Shown here: in pieces, positions 44,300-57,250 of the stretch | Layout of the letters: each line of letters opens with the position of its first letter | How positions within the stretch are numbered: the first letter of the stretch is position 1 | Program-made: the position numbers and the translations under genes | The notes under the pieces: generated by a model | The model's input: only the letters and a program-made list of their open reading frames with translations | The model's database searches: none | Told to the model about the DNA's origin: nothing | Assembly (NCBI GenBank): GCA_015832175.1 | Contig: WJXW01000005.1 | Location: 1,116,001-1,180,000 of the forward strand | Source: Paraphaeosphaeria minitans | Taxonomy: Eukaryota; Ascomycota; Dothideomycetes; Pleosporales; Didymosphaeriaceae | Length of the DNA: 64,000 nucleotides | Direction: 5' to 3'

Positions 44300-47200
44300 C
44301 CCTACTAGTTTATCTAGCTTTAATTCTAAGCAAACTTAAAAGGAATCTAGAACTAAATTAACCTAGAGGCGATTAACGCTCTAGTAATTAATTATATAAA
44401 GCTAGAACAACCTCTACTCTTATAGAAACTATTACTAATTGCGGATACAGCCTCTGTAGTAAGTATTTAATTATATAAAGCAGAGCTTACTAAGTATAAA
44501 ATAAATAAGGAGAGCTTTCCTTTACAAATAGCAGAATATAGAGTAGTAGTTTTAGACTAGTAAGTAGACTATACTAAAATACAGAATCTCTAGACTTAGG
44601 TAAACGCTACAGTATCGCCTAATCTGCTTACTCCTGCCATAATTACTCTAGTTAATATACGCTAAACTACGCTTTAGTCTCTAATTTAACTTTTAAAGGA
44701 AGATCTCGCACTAAATAAAGGAGTTATATAAAATAATGTTTAAGCTTTATACTGCGCTTATCTTAAGAAGGCTAAGTGGGCAAGACAAAGTTCTAAGACC
44801 TAGTTTAAAGAGTAGCAGCTCCTCTATTAAAAAGCGAAGACCTACTTAATTAGCGAAATTAGTAGACTACTTACTACCTAAGATTTCCTAGATATAATTA
44901 CTGCGTATATAGCACTAGATTAGGCCTAATTAATAAACTAACAGCTAATCTAGGATAAGACGCTAGGACGGAATTAGATCACGCTAGATAATCTAGGGAA
45001 AGTATTTTTGGCGCTTATCTAGGAGTATTTAATCTAATCTAGTTCTAATAAAACAAGTAGGGTATTTGCTACTTTTAATAGATTATTAAGACAATCTATT
45101 AACTCTAATAGTTCTAGTTTGTCTAATTAGATAAAGAAACAACTAAACTGTCCCTATAAGCCCTATACTTATAGGTAGAAACTAATAGAGTGCTGAAGAC
45201 TTTAAACCGCGATAGCTAGATTACTCTAGGATAGAATATTGTTATTTAATCTCACTAATAAAGAAAAATTAGAAATTCTTAATTAACTTAAGCAGCCTAA
45301 GTGGTTAAACCTTTATAATGCGATTACAAAGGCAGGATAGAATAAGAAATAATCCTCTACTAAGACTATTAAGTATTCTAGTAGTATTACTACTACTCTA
45401 CTGAACTTATTTAATCTGCCTACAGACAATAGAGTATTAGGTGTCTACTCTACTCTACATTCTAACGCTTATCCTCTGTTAGAATGTACAATACTAGATA
45501 GTGCTATAGTAGTTTACCTAGTTAATAATTGCGAAAGACTTGTTCCTAGGACGTTTTAATTATTAAATAAGAGTGTAGAGGTAGGTATATAAAGCTTTCT
45601 AATCTTAGGAATTAGTAATAGACTAATTAAGAACGCTTTACATAGGAAAAATAGGAGATTTATAGAAGATTTACTGCTCTAAGGAGTAAGAGTAGTAGAA
45701 GGCTTTTATATAAATATTGTATTAGAAGCTCTTTTAAAGAAAGTAAAGATTTAGTACCTTAGTTTAGATTACACCCTTAGGATTAGAAGCCTAGAATAAA
45801 GTGTTATCTTAGTAGACCTAACATATAAGTATAACTTTACTTTCCTATAATATAAGCTAATCTGCTCTTGTTTAATTGTTATAAGTGTGACTACTAAAGG
45901 ATTATTCTAGGTTAATATTAAGAGATTAGATTCTAAGGACCTCTAGCACCTTTAAGTAGGGTATATAGGAAGTAGAGCCCTATAAGCTCTAGTAACTATA
46001 GCCTAAGGTGTAAAAATTACTAGAATGTTAAGAAAGGATTATAAGCACTGTACTACTGTATATATAACTTAGGTGATTTCTAGGAGACCTAGAGAATAAT
46101 TACCTAGGCTATTTCACTTATTATCTTAGGATCTATTTAATATGCCCACTACTTAAAATAGAGAAAACTAGGTTTTGCTAATTAAAGAAGATTTTAGTAA
46201 GAAACCTTATGTTTTTAATCTTAGAATAAAGACGCTTTCTAAGATAATAAGAGTGTAGTAGAATTTCTTAGCTCTTGTTAATATAAAATACGAGCTTTAA
46301 ATTACAAAAATCTACTAGGATAATAATATAGCAACACTTCTATAGAGAGGGAAATCCTAGTACTAATTTTAGGCTAATTAGAAAGGGATAATAATTAGTA
46401 GACTACTACCCTATACGTATAAGCCTAATAGCGCTGTAGAAAGAGTAGGCTAAGAGCTTATAATAAAAGTAATTAAAATATAAATAAGCGCAAATCTACT
46501 ATTAAATCTCTAGCCTAAGATTATATAAGTGGTATGCTAGCTCTAAGGAATAATTCCTAGCCTAGTATTAGGCTATTAATTACCTAATAAAACGTTAGAT
46601 GCTTAGTTTAGACAATATTTTTGTTATTTTAAACTAGTAAAAATATAATATAGGACAGCTAATCTTTATCTAAACTAGGGTACTGTCTACGCTTATAGCT
46701 GCTAAGCTTACCCTTTAGATTAGGAGCGTGTAGCTAGGTAAGATAGAAGAGGATTTAAAGTAAATCCTAGGGGCTATATTAGATACCTAGTAGGCTATAA
46801 AGCTTCTAATATCTACTAAATATAAATTTCCTAGCTTAATTAGGTGATTACTATATAAAACGTAAAGTTTAATAAGTTCTTATTCTATAAAGGATTAGAG
46901 GAACAATCTATTCTAAAGATAGAAGTGTTAAAAATAGTAGAAAGCTTCTAAGAAGGAGAGCTAAACAATCTAAAAGAAGCGTATAAAAACGCGCTTAATA
47001 TTCTTTCTAAAATAAATAAGCATATAAGAACTACTACTAGACCTATAGGTAACCCTTAGGTAATTAAAAGCGAAGTAGGCTAGCTAAGTAATTAGGAATC
47101 TAAGGTACCTACTACTAAGTAAGCAGTAGGCTTAGCTAGCTAGTAGCTAAGAATTTGCTTAAGTAGGAAAGGAAGTATAGGACTTATAACCCCTAATTAG

Positions 47201-49157
47201 ACACTAGAGCTAGGTGATCTTAGGAGTGATCTATTAAGTGATTAAGAGATATCTAGCAGCTACTAGAACACTACTAGAAGAGCTAGCCCGCTAGAATCTA
47301 GGGATTTAATACCCTATTTATTAGTAGAAACTAATTAGGTTACTAATTAACCTAGCGTAGATAACTTAATTACGCTAGACAAAGCAGATAACCTACTAGC
47401 GCGCTAAAGGCGAAGGCAGATCTATCTAGAGGTAAGTAGAATAAGTAGGCGAAATTATAGTAAAGCACTAGAAATTAACTAACTAATAAATTACTATCTG
47501 CTATTATAAAGATTAAAGAAGTAAAATAATTAGGACGATTAGCTAGAAGATAGGTAGAAGCTAGGTGCTTATACACTAATTGCTAATTATTTTTAAAGTG
47601 ATTTTAATGCAATATTAGAGCATATATTTATACTAGGAGTAGTAGAGGCCTAGTCTAAGCAAGAAGAATATATTACACTAAATATAATAGTATTCGCTTC
47701 AATGCTTAGAAAGGCGCCTAAAGCGTCTTATACAGCTTGGACTTATAGAGATAAGCTTACACTAGGGCTAACCCTATAGAAACACCTTTATAATTATCTA
47801 TATAGGAAGCTATTCCTCTTTACCGCTTATAAGGAGATCTTAACTTTGTAAGATAAAGGTACCTAGACAGAGATTAAATAATTAGAGGTGTTAGAGTGAC
47901 CGCTCCCTTTAAAGTAGGTCTTTACCTATAAGTTTAATTAAAATAGATACTTTAAAAAGTGCAAAGCTTAAATTATTGTAAGAGGAAATCTTTAGAAAAA
48001 GAATACTCTCTACTCTATCTATACTACTACCCTAGCAGTAAGATCTTTTTAATTAGCTGTAGCTCTAGTAGCAGAATTCAATCTAGAAATCTTATAATTT
48101 AATATAGTAGGAGCGTTTCTAAATACTCTTATTATAGCCGCTAATCTAGTAACTTATAAATTACCTAATAGTTTTAAAAAGCTAAGAAAGTATGTAAGAT
48201 TAAATTAAGCTTTATATAGCTTAAGAGATTTACTACTTCTTTAGTATAAGGAATTTGCAGGATTACTTTAATCTTATAGACTCTTAGCTTCGCTAGAAGA
48301 GCTATGCCTTTTCTTTAATAATGATTAAAGTATTATTATTCTATTTTATGTTAATAACATTCTTCTTCTCTATTACAAGAGTAAAGAGAAAGAAGCCCTA
48401 GATTTTTAGAAAAAAATCGCGAACAAATACGAGATTAAATTAAAAGGACTAGTAGAGTAGTTTCTAGGTGTTTAAGTAATTAGGGACAGAGAAGTAAGAT
48501 TAATTTCTTTAGTCCATAATACCTATATTAATAAGATTACGAAAAAGTTTAACCTTTTAAACTCTAGAAGCTTCCCTCCTACACCTCTATTAGTAGAAGA
48601 TCTTGTTCTAAGCACAGGAGAAGCTACTCCTTAAAAAATAAAGCTCTTTTAAAAAGAGGTGGAATTAGCTCTCTATACAGCGATTATACTACGCTTAAAT
48701 ATAGCCTTTACAGTGTTAAAGCTATTACACTTTCTAATAAATCTAAGTAAAGAACACTTTGCTACTATTAACTATGTAATCCTTTACCTCTATTAAACTA
48801 GATAGTAGGCTATAGTCTTTAGTGGCTATAATAGACCTAATCTGCTAATATGTGGAGATGCCTTTTTTACTAATAATCTAATATTACAGCGATCTTTCTA
48901 TAGATATATTATACTATTATTTAGAGGAGCTATCCTATGGAAAGCAGCTTAATAGAATATAATTACTACTTTAATAATAGAAGCAGAGCTTCTAGCGCTT
49001 AAATATATAAGTAAAGAAGCTATAGCGATTAAGAGATTCTTTACTAAGCTTACTCTAGATCTAGGACCTTTATAGAAGGTCTATTGCAACAATCTTTAAA
49101 CTATTTATTTAGTAATTAGAAAGAACAAAAGAATTACTACTTAACTACGCTATATAG
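44300..49157 (+). pseudogene. CO2-a gag-pol, main part (RIP-degraded)
   Basis: The gag start is not resolved. A gag core lies near 44770-45150, with a Cys/His cluster near 45140-45195. The protease has L-D-S near 45495 followed by V-N-N-C. GAG-pre-integrase lies near 45940 (H-L...V-G-Y-I-G). Integrase runs about 46060-46850, including the P-Y-x-x-K-P-N-x-A-V-E-R segment near 46420. RT runs about 47690-48500 with Y-V-N-N (from YVDD) at 48347-48358. RNase H starts near 48830 (G-D-A) and is cut at 49157 inside T-Q-L-R-Y by CH-e. The frame resumes at 55793. Stops replace Gln and Trp codons. Confidence 0.82.
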
Positions 49158-49574
49158 TGTTAGGATCTGAAATCCACATAATGGCGGGAAGCTAGTTTTG
49201 TACCTAGTGGGCGCGTAGTAAGGATTAAGTAGGGATTTAAGGCTGGCTACGCCTTAAATAAAGAAGTTACATAACTACTCTCTATAGAGCGCTTAATTGC
49301 TCTGTACTAGAGCATAACACATATAACCGCTCTCTATAGAGCGCTCCCTATAGAGCGGACTTTACTTAGTATATAGAAACGCGAGGATAGACTCTCCATA
49401 CTTATGTTTAATCTGTTTATTAATCTATTATTTAGATTCTAGCAGACTAAATTGTTAACTTGTTATACTTTGTAAGATACTATTATATTAATAAGACCTT
49501 CTACCTTTTGTAAGTACTCCTACCTAAGAACTAAGTTTAACCCTTTAGAACTAGCTATCCTCTTAGATTTAACA
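49158..49574 (+). repeat. CH-e 5' LTR (U3 type C)
   Basis: 417 bp, TGTTAGGATCTGAAATCC to GATTTAACA. The U3 contains repeated palindromes with the core CTCTATAGAGCGCT at about 49281-49365, just before TTAGTATATAG. Confidence 0.92.
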
Positions 49575-49591
49575 TCTTAAACACCCTTAAT

Positions 49592-52500
49592 ATAAGTACT
49601 TTATAAACTCCTACCTCTTCTACGGCTTTAGGTGCCACTAAGATTACTCCTATAAAGGATAGCAGTAAGGCGCATAAACCTAATCTCTACTTTAGTAAAT
49701 AATTTTAAACTAACATCTAGATTCTTTAGTTAGACCTCTACTTCTTTAACTTAGACAAACCCCTTAAAGATAAAAAGAAGGTTATCTTTATAGTAATATA
49801 CATATAAGGAGATGTAGGATTATAGATTTATTCCTACCTTAAAAAGTACCTAGGAATAGACCACAATAATAATAACAACAACTACGTAGATAACTACGCT
49901 AATGTAGTTAATATTATTAAGAAGTATAATAACTTTAAGAAATGCCTTAAATAACTCTTTAGGATCGCTAATAAGGACTTTATTAGAAAAGCAAAGATTT
50001 AGAATATAATTTAGAAATAATTAGTAGCTAAGTATATAGCTAAGTTTTATAGATATACTGTGCAACTTAACTAGAATAATAAATCTCTTTAGGACATGTA
50101 TAAATAAGGACTTAAATAAAAACTACGTAAAGAACTCTTACGTAGTAGTATATAAATTACTAACTTTAAAGAACTATATAAAGAAACTATTAGGATTAAT
50201 AGAGAGTAGTTTTTACTGTAATAGGATCTCTACTAAAACCCTAAGGCGATAAGCTTTAGACAACTAGTAAAAGTAGTTTATAAGAACCCTATTAGAATTG
50301 TCTAAAAGCAACAGCTAAGGAACTACTAGAAATATAAACTAATAGAAGATGTCTAGTTTAACTATATAGGTAAAGGAAAAGGAAGAAGGATAGGCCCTAA
50401 GTAGCCTAATAAACGCGTCTCTAATAGAAGTTAATAACTAATAACTAAAACCTATAAATACTTTATATATAGCAAACTAGGCTATATAGCTAGGAACTGT
50501 AGATTAAAGAACAAAGTCTATTAAACTAAGTTAAATATACTAACTATTAAGAACTAAGAACCTAATAAGGAATAGGAAGTTATTATAATGCTATTTAGTT
50601 ACTAACGTGTTACGCTAGAGTAAAGTAAGCGATTAGATTTACCTAACTTATAACTATATAAAGATCTAGAAAACAACTCTAACGTATACTATAACGTAGA
50701 AGACATAGAAGAGATACTAAGATCTTCTACTCCTTACCTATAAAGTAGGTAGGAAGAAGACAACCCTATGTTACCTAAGTATAAACTAAATATTTAGGAC
50801 TATATAGAACCCTACTAGGCACTAAAAGGAATGTAACCTTATAAAAATAAGAAGTTAGACTATGTACTAAAGTACTATCTAGACTACTAAAATCCTATAT
50901 ACTAATTCTATATGTGGACATATTGCGAAGAACCAACATACGTATAACACAAAGTAGAGAAAGAGGAGAATAAGAAATAACCTAGAAGGAAACTGTGCTG
51001 TAGATAGATATAGATAGACTACTCTATCACAGCTTGCGATAAACACCTCTAGGATAAATAATAAGTAAAATACTTTCCTTACCTTACGCTAAAGGGTAAT
51101 AAATACCATAATATACTTATTAATAGAGACTATATATAACTATACTAGTACACGTGTCTAAACTAAGACTATAAATACTACTATATAGCTAAACAATTAG
51201 ACAGCTTTACAAACTACCCTACGTAAGAAGTAATAATAGAGCTACTAATTTAACTAGTATATAGGAATAGTAAAGACTGTGGGATGAAAAATAGAAAAAT
51301 ATCCTTATAAGAAAAAGAAAAAAATAATCTACATAAACTACGTACTTAAGAATAATAATAGAAGTAGATGCTTAGAAACGTATACTAGGCACTAGAACTT
51401 AACTACAACCTACACAAATAGATGTCTTTTTTAGGCCTAAACTTAGATAAAAAAAACGCCTTTATTAAATTAAATACTATAGTAAGTACGGCATTAGTTA
51501 AGCTACTAGTGTAGTTTAAAGGAATATAGGCTTAAGCTCTTAGAGACTTAGGAGCAGAAAGAAACTTTATATCTTATTAGATAGTAAGATAAGCAGGACT
51601 TATAATATTAGAGAAAGAAGTACCCTATATTATCTATATTATAAATAGATCCCTAATGCCCAAGACACCTTAAATATACTAGGAGGTTACTACCACAATA
51701 ATAGTCTAAGGACATAAAGTGAAACTTACCTTAGATATCTTACTAGGATCTAAGTATAAGTTAGTTTTAAAATTACCTTAGTTAACAATACACAACCCGC
51801 AGATTAACTAGGGTACAAAAAAATATTATTTAAACGCTATAATTATACATTATAAGTAAAGCCTACGTATTAACTAAAAATAATAGTAGATAAGGGAGTT
51901 ATTAATAATATAATACTGCGATAGATAGTTAAAGAACAGAAGCACACCTTAGTAGACGCTGGCAGGAACCACTAGGTTAAAAAGCGCGAGAAAGAGGACA
52001 ATAGTACACCCCTTACCTTACTAAGAGAGTATAGGAAATAGACACATATATTGATAGAAAAGGAAGGAAAAGCAAACTTACCTAAATATTAACCCTAGGA
52101 TCTTATAATAGACCTAGAAGAAGGGAAGACGCTACCCTTTAGACTACTATATAGTAAGATAGGAGAAGAACTCCTTAAGAAACGTAATTTTATTAAGACA
52201 AACCTGAAGAAAGGATATATATAACTATTAAAGTTACTAGTAGTAAGCCCTTTTATATTTATTAAGAAAAAGGATGGATTAGACAGACTATACGTTAACT
52301 ACTAATAACTTAATAACATAATAATAAAAAACTAATATTTACTACTAAATATTGCAGAGTTATAAGATTAACTATCTTAAGCTAAGATATTTATAATAAT
52401 AGATCTAAGAGACAGTTACCACTTTATATAAATTAAGAAAGGTGAAGAATAGAAAACAGCGTTTTAATTACGCTATAAACTATTTAAATATAAGGTTATA

Positions 52501-54794
52501 CCTTTTAGACTTACAAACGCACTAGCAGCTTTTATAGCGCTTATTAATAATATACTCTGCGAACATCTAGATATATTTGTTATTACGTATATAGATAATA
52601 TCCTTGTCTTTTCTAAAAACAAATTGGACTACACTAAGCATGTATAGATAGTACTAAAAGCACTAGACAAAGCATGCCTTTATATTAAACTTAAGAAATG
52701 CAAGTTTAACATTAAATAACTTAAATTCCTAGGACACATTATTACTATAGAAGAAATTAAGATAGCACTAAGTAAAGTTAAATGTATTAAGAACTAGCTA
52801 ATACTAAAGACAGCCAAGAACATCTAAGAATTCTTAGAATTCTATAGATTTAATTAATAATTTATCTAAGATTACGTAAAGGTTATAATACCTTTAACAA
52901 ATCTTATAAAGAAGGACGTACCCTTTAAATAGATAGATAAGTGTGGAATGTTATTCTAACTCCTTAAGATAGCATGTATTATAGAACCTATCCTTGTTTA
53001 TTTTAGAAGCGATAAACTACTACGCTTTAAAACAGACGCTAGCGATCTTACGCTAGGCGCCTACGCTAAATAAGAATATAATAGTAAATAACACCTAATT
53101 ACCTATTACTTATGCAAATTTAATAATGCTAAAACACGATATAATATACACAATAAAGAACTCTACGCTATTATTAAAACCTTAAAGTATTAGAGGATTT
53201 ACGCGCTTAGTTACTTAACGCTAGAAATCTATATAAATTACAAGAACCTTCTAAGGTTTACAACGACAAAAGAACTTATACTATAATAACAAAGATAGTC
53301 GTAAACTATAGAGCAGTATAAGTTTAAAATTATCTATATAGCTAGGAAAGAAAATGGCAGAGTAGACGCTCTTAGCTAACAAAGTAATCTAGTAGGAGAA
53401 AAGGTAAAAACTTTCTCTGCAATCTTTCGCAAAGCTAAAGATAGATCTCTAGAGCTAATAGTAGAACTAAATTAACTTTTAGTAATTAACTAAGAAGTTC
53501 TAAAACATCTACAGACTAAGATTATCTAACAATACTATAATAACCCTATGTACAGACACCTAGGTATTATAAAAACAATAGAACTTATCTAAAGGAATTA
53601 CACCTTTAAAGGAATTAAGGAAGCTATAATAACTTATATCCACAAATATGCAGAATACTAGAGAAATAAATATAGTACATATCTTAAATATAAAGAGATG
53701 TAAGCAATTAGAATACTATTAGCACTATAGAAAGACATCGCTATAGATTTTATTATGGGAATTCTAAACTCTAAGAATCTAACAACAGGAATTAAATACG
53801 ATAGTATACTAGTAATAGTCTACTAACTAACTAAGTATATTAAGCTCATTCTATGTCTTAAAAGAATAATAGTAAAGGAACTTACTTTTTTTATCCTAGA
53901 CTAACTAATTAGATACTACGGAATCCCAAAAATAATTATTAGTAACAGAGATAAGCTCTTTATGTTAAATTATTAGACAACGCTTATAGCACTGCTTAGA
54001 ACGAAACAAAAGCTATTAACAGCTTACTATCTATAAATAGATAGACAGACAGAACGTACGAACTAAACTATAGAAACGTACCTACGCATCCACTGCAACA
54101 GTTAGAAGAATAACTAGGTTTTATTACTACCTATAGTATAGTTGGCCTATAATAATAAAGTATTAGTAGTATTAGGATATACACTATTCTATGTAAACTA
54201 CAGAAGACACCCACATCTCTTTAACTAACAATTTCCTACGACAATTAAAACAAAAGAAGCTATAGATATAGTAGAAAATATAAAGAAAATACACTAACAA
54301 CTCTAAGAAAATCTTAAGAAAGCTTAGCAGCAATTAATTTTATACTAAAATTAAAAACAAAAAATAGCACCTTAGCTAAAGAAGGGGGATAAAGTATATC
54401 TACTTACAAAGAACCTTTAAACTTAGAAGAAAAAACACAAGAAACTAGATTATATTAAAGTTAGACTATTTTACATTTCTAAGCAAATATTACTAGTAAA
54501 CTATAAGTTAGAACTACTACTAGATGCAAAAATACACCTAGTATTCTACGTATTACTACTAGAACTAGTAGACCCTAATGCACCAGTTAAAACCACCTTC
54601 TACTACTAGACTAAGGAAGAAAATAAATTTAAGGTCAAAAGAATTCTAGAATATAATTAGCATAACAACACGTACCTTATTAAGTGGAAAGGTTACCCAC
54701 ATAGCGAAAACACCTAGGAACTAAAAAATAATCTAGGAAACTGTTAGCAAAAGATTAAGGAATTCTATTAGAAACATAAATATACCTAGGAGGA
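49592..54794 (+). pseudogene. CH-e gag-pol with chromodomain (RIP-degraded)
   Basis: Start ATA-AGT-ACT at 49592. An Asn run lies near 49865-49885. Zinc knuckle 50456-50511 (Y-F-I-Y...Y...C). Protease near 51535 (D-L-G-A-E-R-N-F-I-S). RT from about 52080, with F-T-I-I-D-L-R-D-S-Y (Phe read through the damage) near 52390 and Y-I-D-N at 52588-52599. RNase H has D-A-S-D near 53035. Integrase has HHCC near 53530-53680, then D, and D-R-Q-T-E-R-T near 54040. Chromodomain 54640-54780 keeps its Trp in Y-L-I-K-W-K-G-Y-P. The chromodomain is known to direct chromoviruses to heterochromatin. Damage is by TAG/TAA at Gln and Trp codons. Confidence 0.88.
54640..54780 (+). other. CH-e chromodomain (best preserved copy)
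   Basis: Reads V-K-R-I-L-E, then T-Y-L-I-K-W-K-G-Y-P, then S-E-N-T-stop-E, then N-L-G-N-C. The first aromatic-cage Trp is intact; the second is a stop. It classifies the family as chromoviruses. Confidence 0.85.
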
Positions 54795-55265
54795 TTATAG
54801 TACTAACGCTATAGTATCTACTATATTAAGCGTTAACCACATTACTATAGAGTAACTAACAGTTACTACAGCAGTAGGATAATTAACAGTATCTATATTT
54901 ATGTCCTTACTATCTACAGTTATTTCCGCAGCTAGGTATAATGTCTTCTTATAAGCACGCTCTTTAGCCTAAGCTAGTATCTTCTTATTTTATAACAACT
55001 GCACTATTAGAAGAGACAACGCCTTCTTATCCTTCTTAACCTTCTTTTTATACTCCTTACAAGTCTTATCTAGTAACAACTAACTTATATTTACACAAGG
55101 ACAACCTAAGCGAATATATTTAGAACACTTTAAACCTAAACCTAGCATAATGTAGCAAATAAAACCTTTAAAACTATAGTTAATATAAGAGTTCTCTGCG
55201 ATAATATTAGCTTCTTAGATCTTATGATACAATTAATGTTTTTAAATAGTAGAGTTACTAGGCAT
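54795..55265 (-). pseudogene. CH-e antisense ORF: Cys-rich, Lys-rich coiled-coil-like protein
   Basis: ATG at 55265 (minus strand), starting Met-Pro-Ser-Asn, 110 bp from the 3' LTR. About 157 codons to TAA at 54795-54797. It shows F-I-C, then K-C-S-K-Y-x5-C-P-C in line with the K-C-S-K-C of CH-c, then a Lys-rich stretch (E-Y-K-K-K-V-K-K-D-K-K-A-L) with regular hydrophobic residues. Internal stops are TAA/TAG only and few. The shared start, Cys pattern and layout with CH-a, CH-b and CH-c support a real ancestral gene. Confidence 0.6.
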
Positions 55266-55360
55266 AATACTAACAGACGTACTTATAGTAAGTAGGGTTA
55301 GCAGAACAGCTTACGTAACAATAGCTAAGATCTAAATATGTAATTTAGGACGAATCTGTA

Positions 55361-55375
55361 AAAGAGAGGAGATAA
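55361..55375 (+). promoter_or_regulatory. CH-e polypurine tract
   Basis: AAAGAGAGGAGATAA directly before the 3' LTR. Confidence 0.75.
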
Positions 55376-55792
55376 TATTAGAATCTAAAATCTATATAAT
55401 AGCAGGAAGCTAGTTTTGTACCTAGTGGGCGCGTAGTAAGGATTAAGTAGGAATTTAAGGCTAGCTACGCCTTAAATAAAGAAGTTACGTAACTGCTCTC
55501 TACAGAGCGCTTAATTACTCTGTACTAAAGTATAACACATATAACCACTCTCTATAGAGCGCTCCCTATAGAGCGCACTTTACTTAGTATATAGGAACGT
55601 AAGGATAGACTCTCCATACTTATATTTAATCTATTTATTAATCTATTATTTAGATTCTAGTAGACTAAATTGTTAACTTGTTACACTTCGCAAGATACTA
55701 TTATATTAACAAGACTTTCTACCTTCTGTAAGTACTCCTGCCTAAGAACCAACCTTAACCCTTTAGGACTAGCTACTCTCTTAGATTTAACA
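55376..55792 (+). repeat. CH-e 3' LTR (U3 type C)
   Basis: 417 bp, TATTAGAATC (from TGTTAGGATC) to GATTTAACA. It is more mutated than the 5' LTR at its start. A 65-codon open frame starting at 55670 runs from this LTR into CO2-a and is not a gene. Confidence 0.9.
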
Positions 55793-55797
55793 TATAG

Positions 55798-55955
55798 ATA
55801 TTTAGAATATATAGTTGCGGTAAGAGTATGTAAAAGAATTATTTTAAGTAGAATATCTTTTAACTAGCGAAATGCCAGTAGATAGCCTTATAAAGGCTCT
55901 TACTTATTAGTAGTTTAATAGATTTAAAAGGCTATTAAATCTATAAGATATAAGC
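55798..55955 (+). pseudogene. CO2-a RNase H C-terminus
   Basis: Continues the reading after CH-e as D-I-x-N-I-Q-L-R, then S-E-M-P-x-D-x-L-x-K-A-L and Q-Q-F-N-R-F, the usual copia RNase H ending. The joined context T-Q-L-R-Y / D-I confirms the insertion point and the TATAG duplication (49153-49157 and 55793-55797). Confidence 0.85.
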
Positions 55956-56692
55956 ACAATAATTATAGAATAAGAGTAGGTAAGTAGAGAAATAATCTAT
56001 TAACTACTTAGAATTATTAATTTAGAGCTAGGAAATAAGAAAAGAAAAAGAAAAAAAAGAAAAAATTAAAGAGAGAATAGGAATTAGAAAAAGAGGAAAT
56101 TAAAGAGCTTATCTATAAGTATATAAACCCTCTTTCTCCTCTACTTAATTATAGGGGTGCGAGAATCTCCCCTATAATTAGTAGTAGGAGATTCTCCCTA
56201 TCCTCCTCCTCTCTTTCTCTTTATAGTAGGTGATTCCTTACTCTATTTACCTTCTCTACCTCTCTTTTAATTAGTAGTAAGTAATAGCTTACCCTAGCCT
56301 CCCCTCTTTTAATTAGTAGGAGGAGAAGCACTTATCTAGCCTCTACCCTACTTTAAAGCTAATAGGCCGCTTATCTAGCTATTTTAATTAGGGTATTAGC
56401 TGCGACTACGCTGCTCCGTAATAAGTAGGGTAAAAAGGTAATTACTTTATTCTCTACTAAAGATTAGCTAAAAGGGAGGGAGTAGAATAGTAGCTATATA
56501 CTAAGCTTACTCCTCCTAACTACTAGTAGGAAGAGGAGCTTATAAGGCTACTTTAACCCTCTTACGCAGCTTAGTAATTAGCCTCTCCTATAAAAAGTAT
56601 TAGCTAAACCTAGAAAGAATCTTAGAATAAAAGCTTATATTAGCACCTTTTAATAGTTAATAGTAGATAAAATCTATAGCTAGAGTCTAAAT
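55956..56692 (+). other. CO2-a region after RNase H: purine- and pyrimidine-rich tracts
   Basis: A purine run (AAGAAAAGAAAAAG type) lies at about 56036-56100, followed by CT-rich tracts at 56120-56340 and a perfect hairpin at 56146-56180. AG-rich and CT-rich blocks alternate with AATTAGTAGTAGG-like repeats. No gene that I can support. Confidence 0.5.
56146..56180. repeat. Perfect 12-bp inverted repeat, 11-nt loop
   Basis: TAATTATAGGGG (56146-56157) and CCCCTATAATTA (56169-56180). The loop region GAGAATCTCC partly repeats in inverted form as GGAGATTCTCC near 56190. It could form an RNA hairpin in the element transcript. Confidence 0.85.
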
Positions 56693-57250
56693 ATGCAGCT
56701 AGCTATAGAAATAATTAGTAAAATTAGCTAAAGTAATAGGATAATCTTATATATAGTAGTGTAAGAGTGGGTAAAGTAGGTATAGTAGCGCCTACCTAAG
56801 CTTAAAGCGTTATTATAGTAGTATCTATTACTTTTTTTTACTAAAGCTCCTTTTAAGTAGCCTAAGCAGTTTACTTATCTAAGAGCACTAAGCGATTGCT
56901 AGGGGCCTAGAGCTAGGGTAGGAGAAGCTAGTAGAGTAGAAAAAGTAGAAGGATTTTAGCAGGAGAATTAGAAGCTTTATTTAGTAGCTTTTGCAGCCTT
57001 TACTGCGCGTGCTTTAGCTAGGTTATTAGATATCTAAAAGAGTTAGTAAAGCTCTAAATAATAGAAAAAGCGTAAGGTAATAATTAGAAGAAGAGAACCT
57101 ACTATAAAGTAGTAGGATTTAAAGGCTTAAACTAGTAGGCTTAAATTAGATAGGAAGTTAAAGCGTTAAAGGTAAAAGATTAAAGAGAGAAGATTAAGCG
57201 CTAGTAAAGGGCTTATATACTCTACTACTTATCTAATTATTAAGCGCTAA
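56693..57250 (+). pseudogene. CO2-a possible extra ORF downstream of pol
   Basis: ATG at 56693 (Met-Gln-Leu-Ala) to TAA at 57248-57250, about 185 codons. Internal stops are TAG/TAA. Features seen: an Ala-rich helix-like stretch (L-V-A-F-A-A-F-T-A-R-A-L-A) near 56975-57010, then a basic region (K-K-R-K-V-I-I-R-R-R-E-P) near 57065-57100, then Lys/Arg-rich residues to the end. It resembles a nucleic-acid-binding tail in composition only. It could be an element gene, a captured fragment or chance. I recognise no family. Confidence 0.3.

Larger units (their letters stand above)
49158..55792 (+). mobile_element. CH-e: complete plus-strand chromovirus nested in CO2-a
   Basis: 6635 bp, 417-bp LTRs (49158-49574 and 55376-55792), target duplication TATAG. 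This is the complete plus-strand CH copy and served as my reference for the others. U3 is type C. Gag-pol, chromodomain, antisense ORF, polypurine tract and both LTRs are all present. Confidence 0.94.

Noticed and set aside
55670..55867. 65-codon open frame on the plus strand
   Set aside because: Runs from the CH-e 3' LTR across the target duplication into CO2-a RNase H; an insertion-junction artefact.
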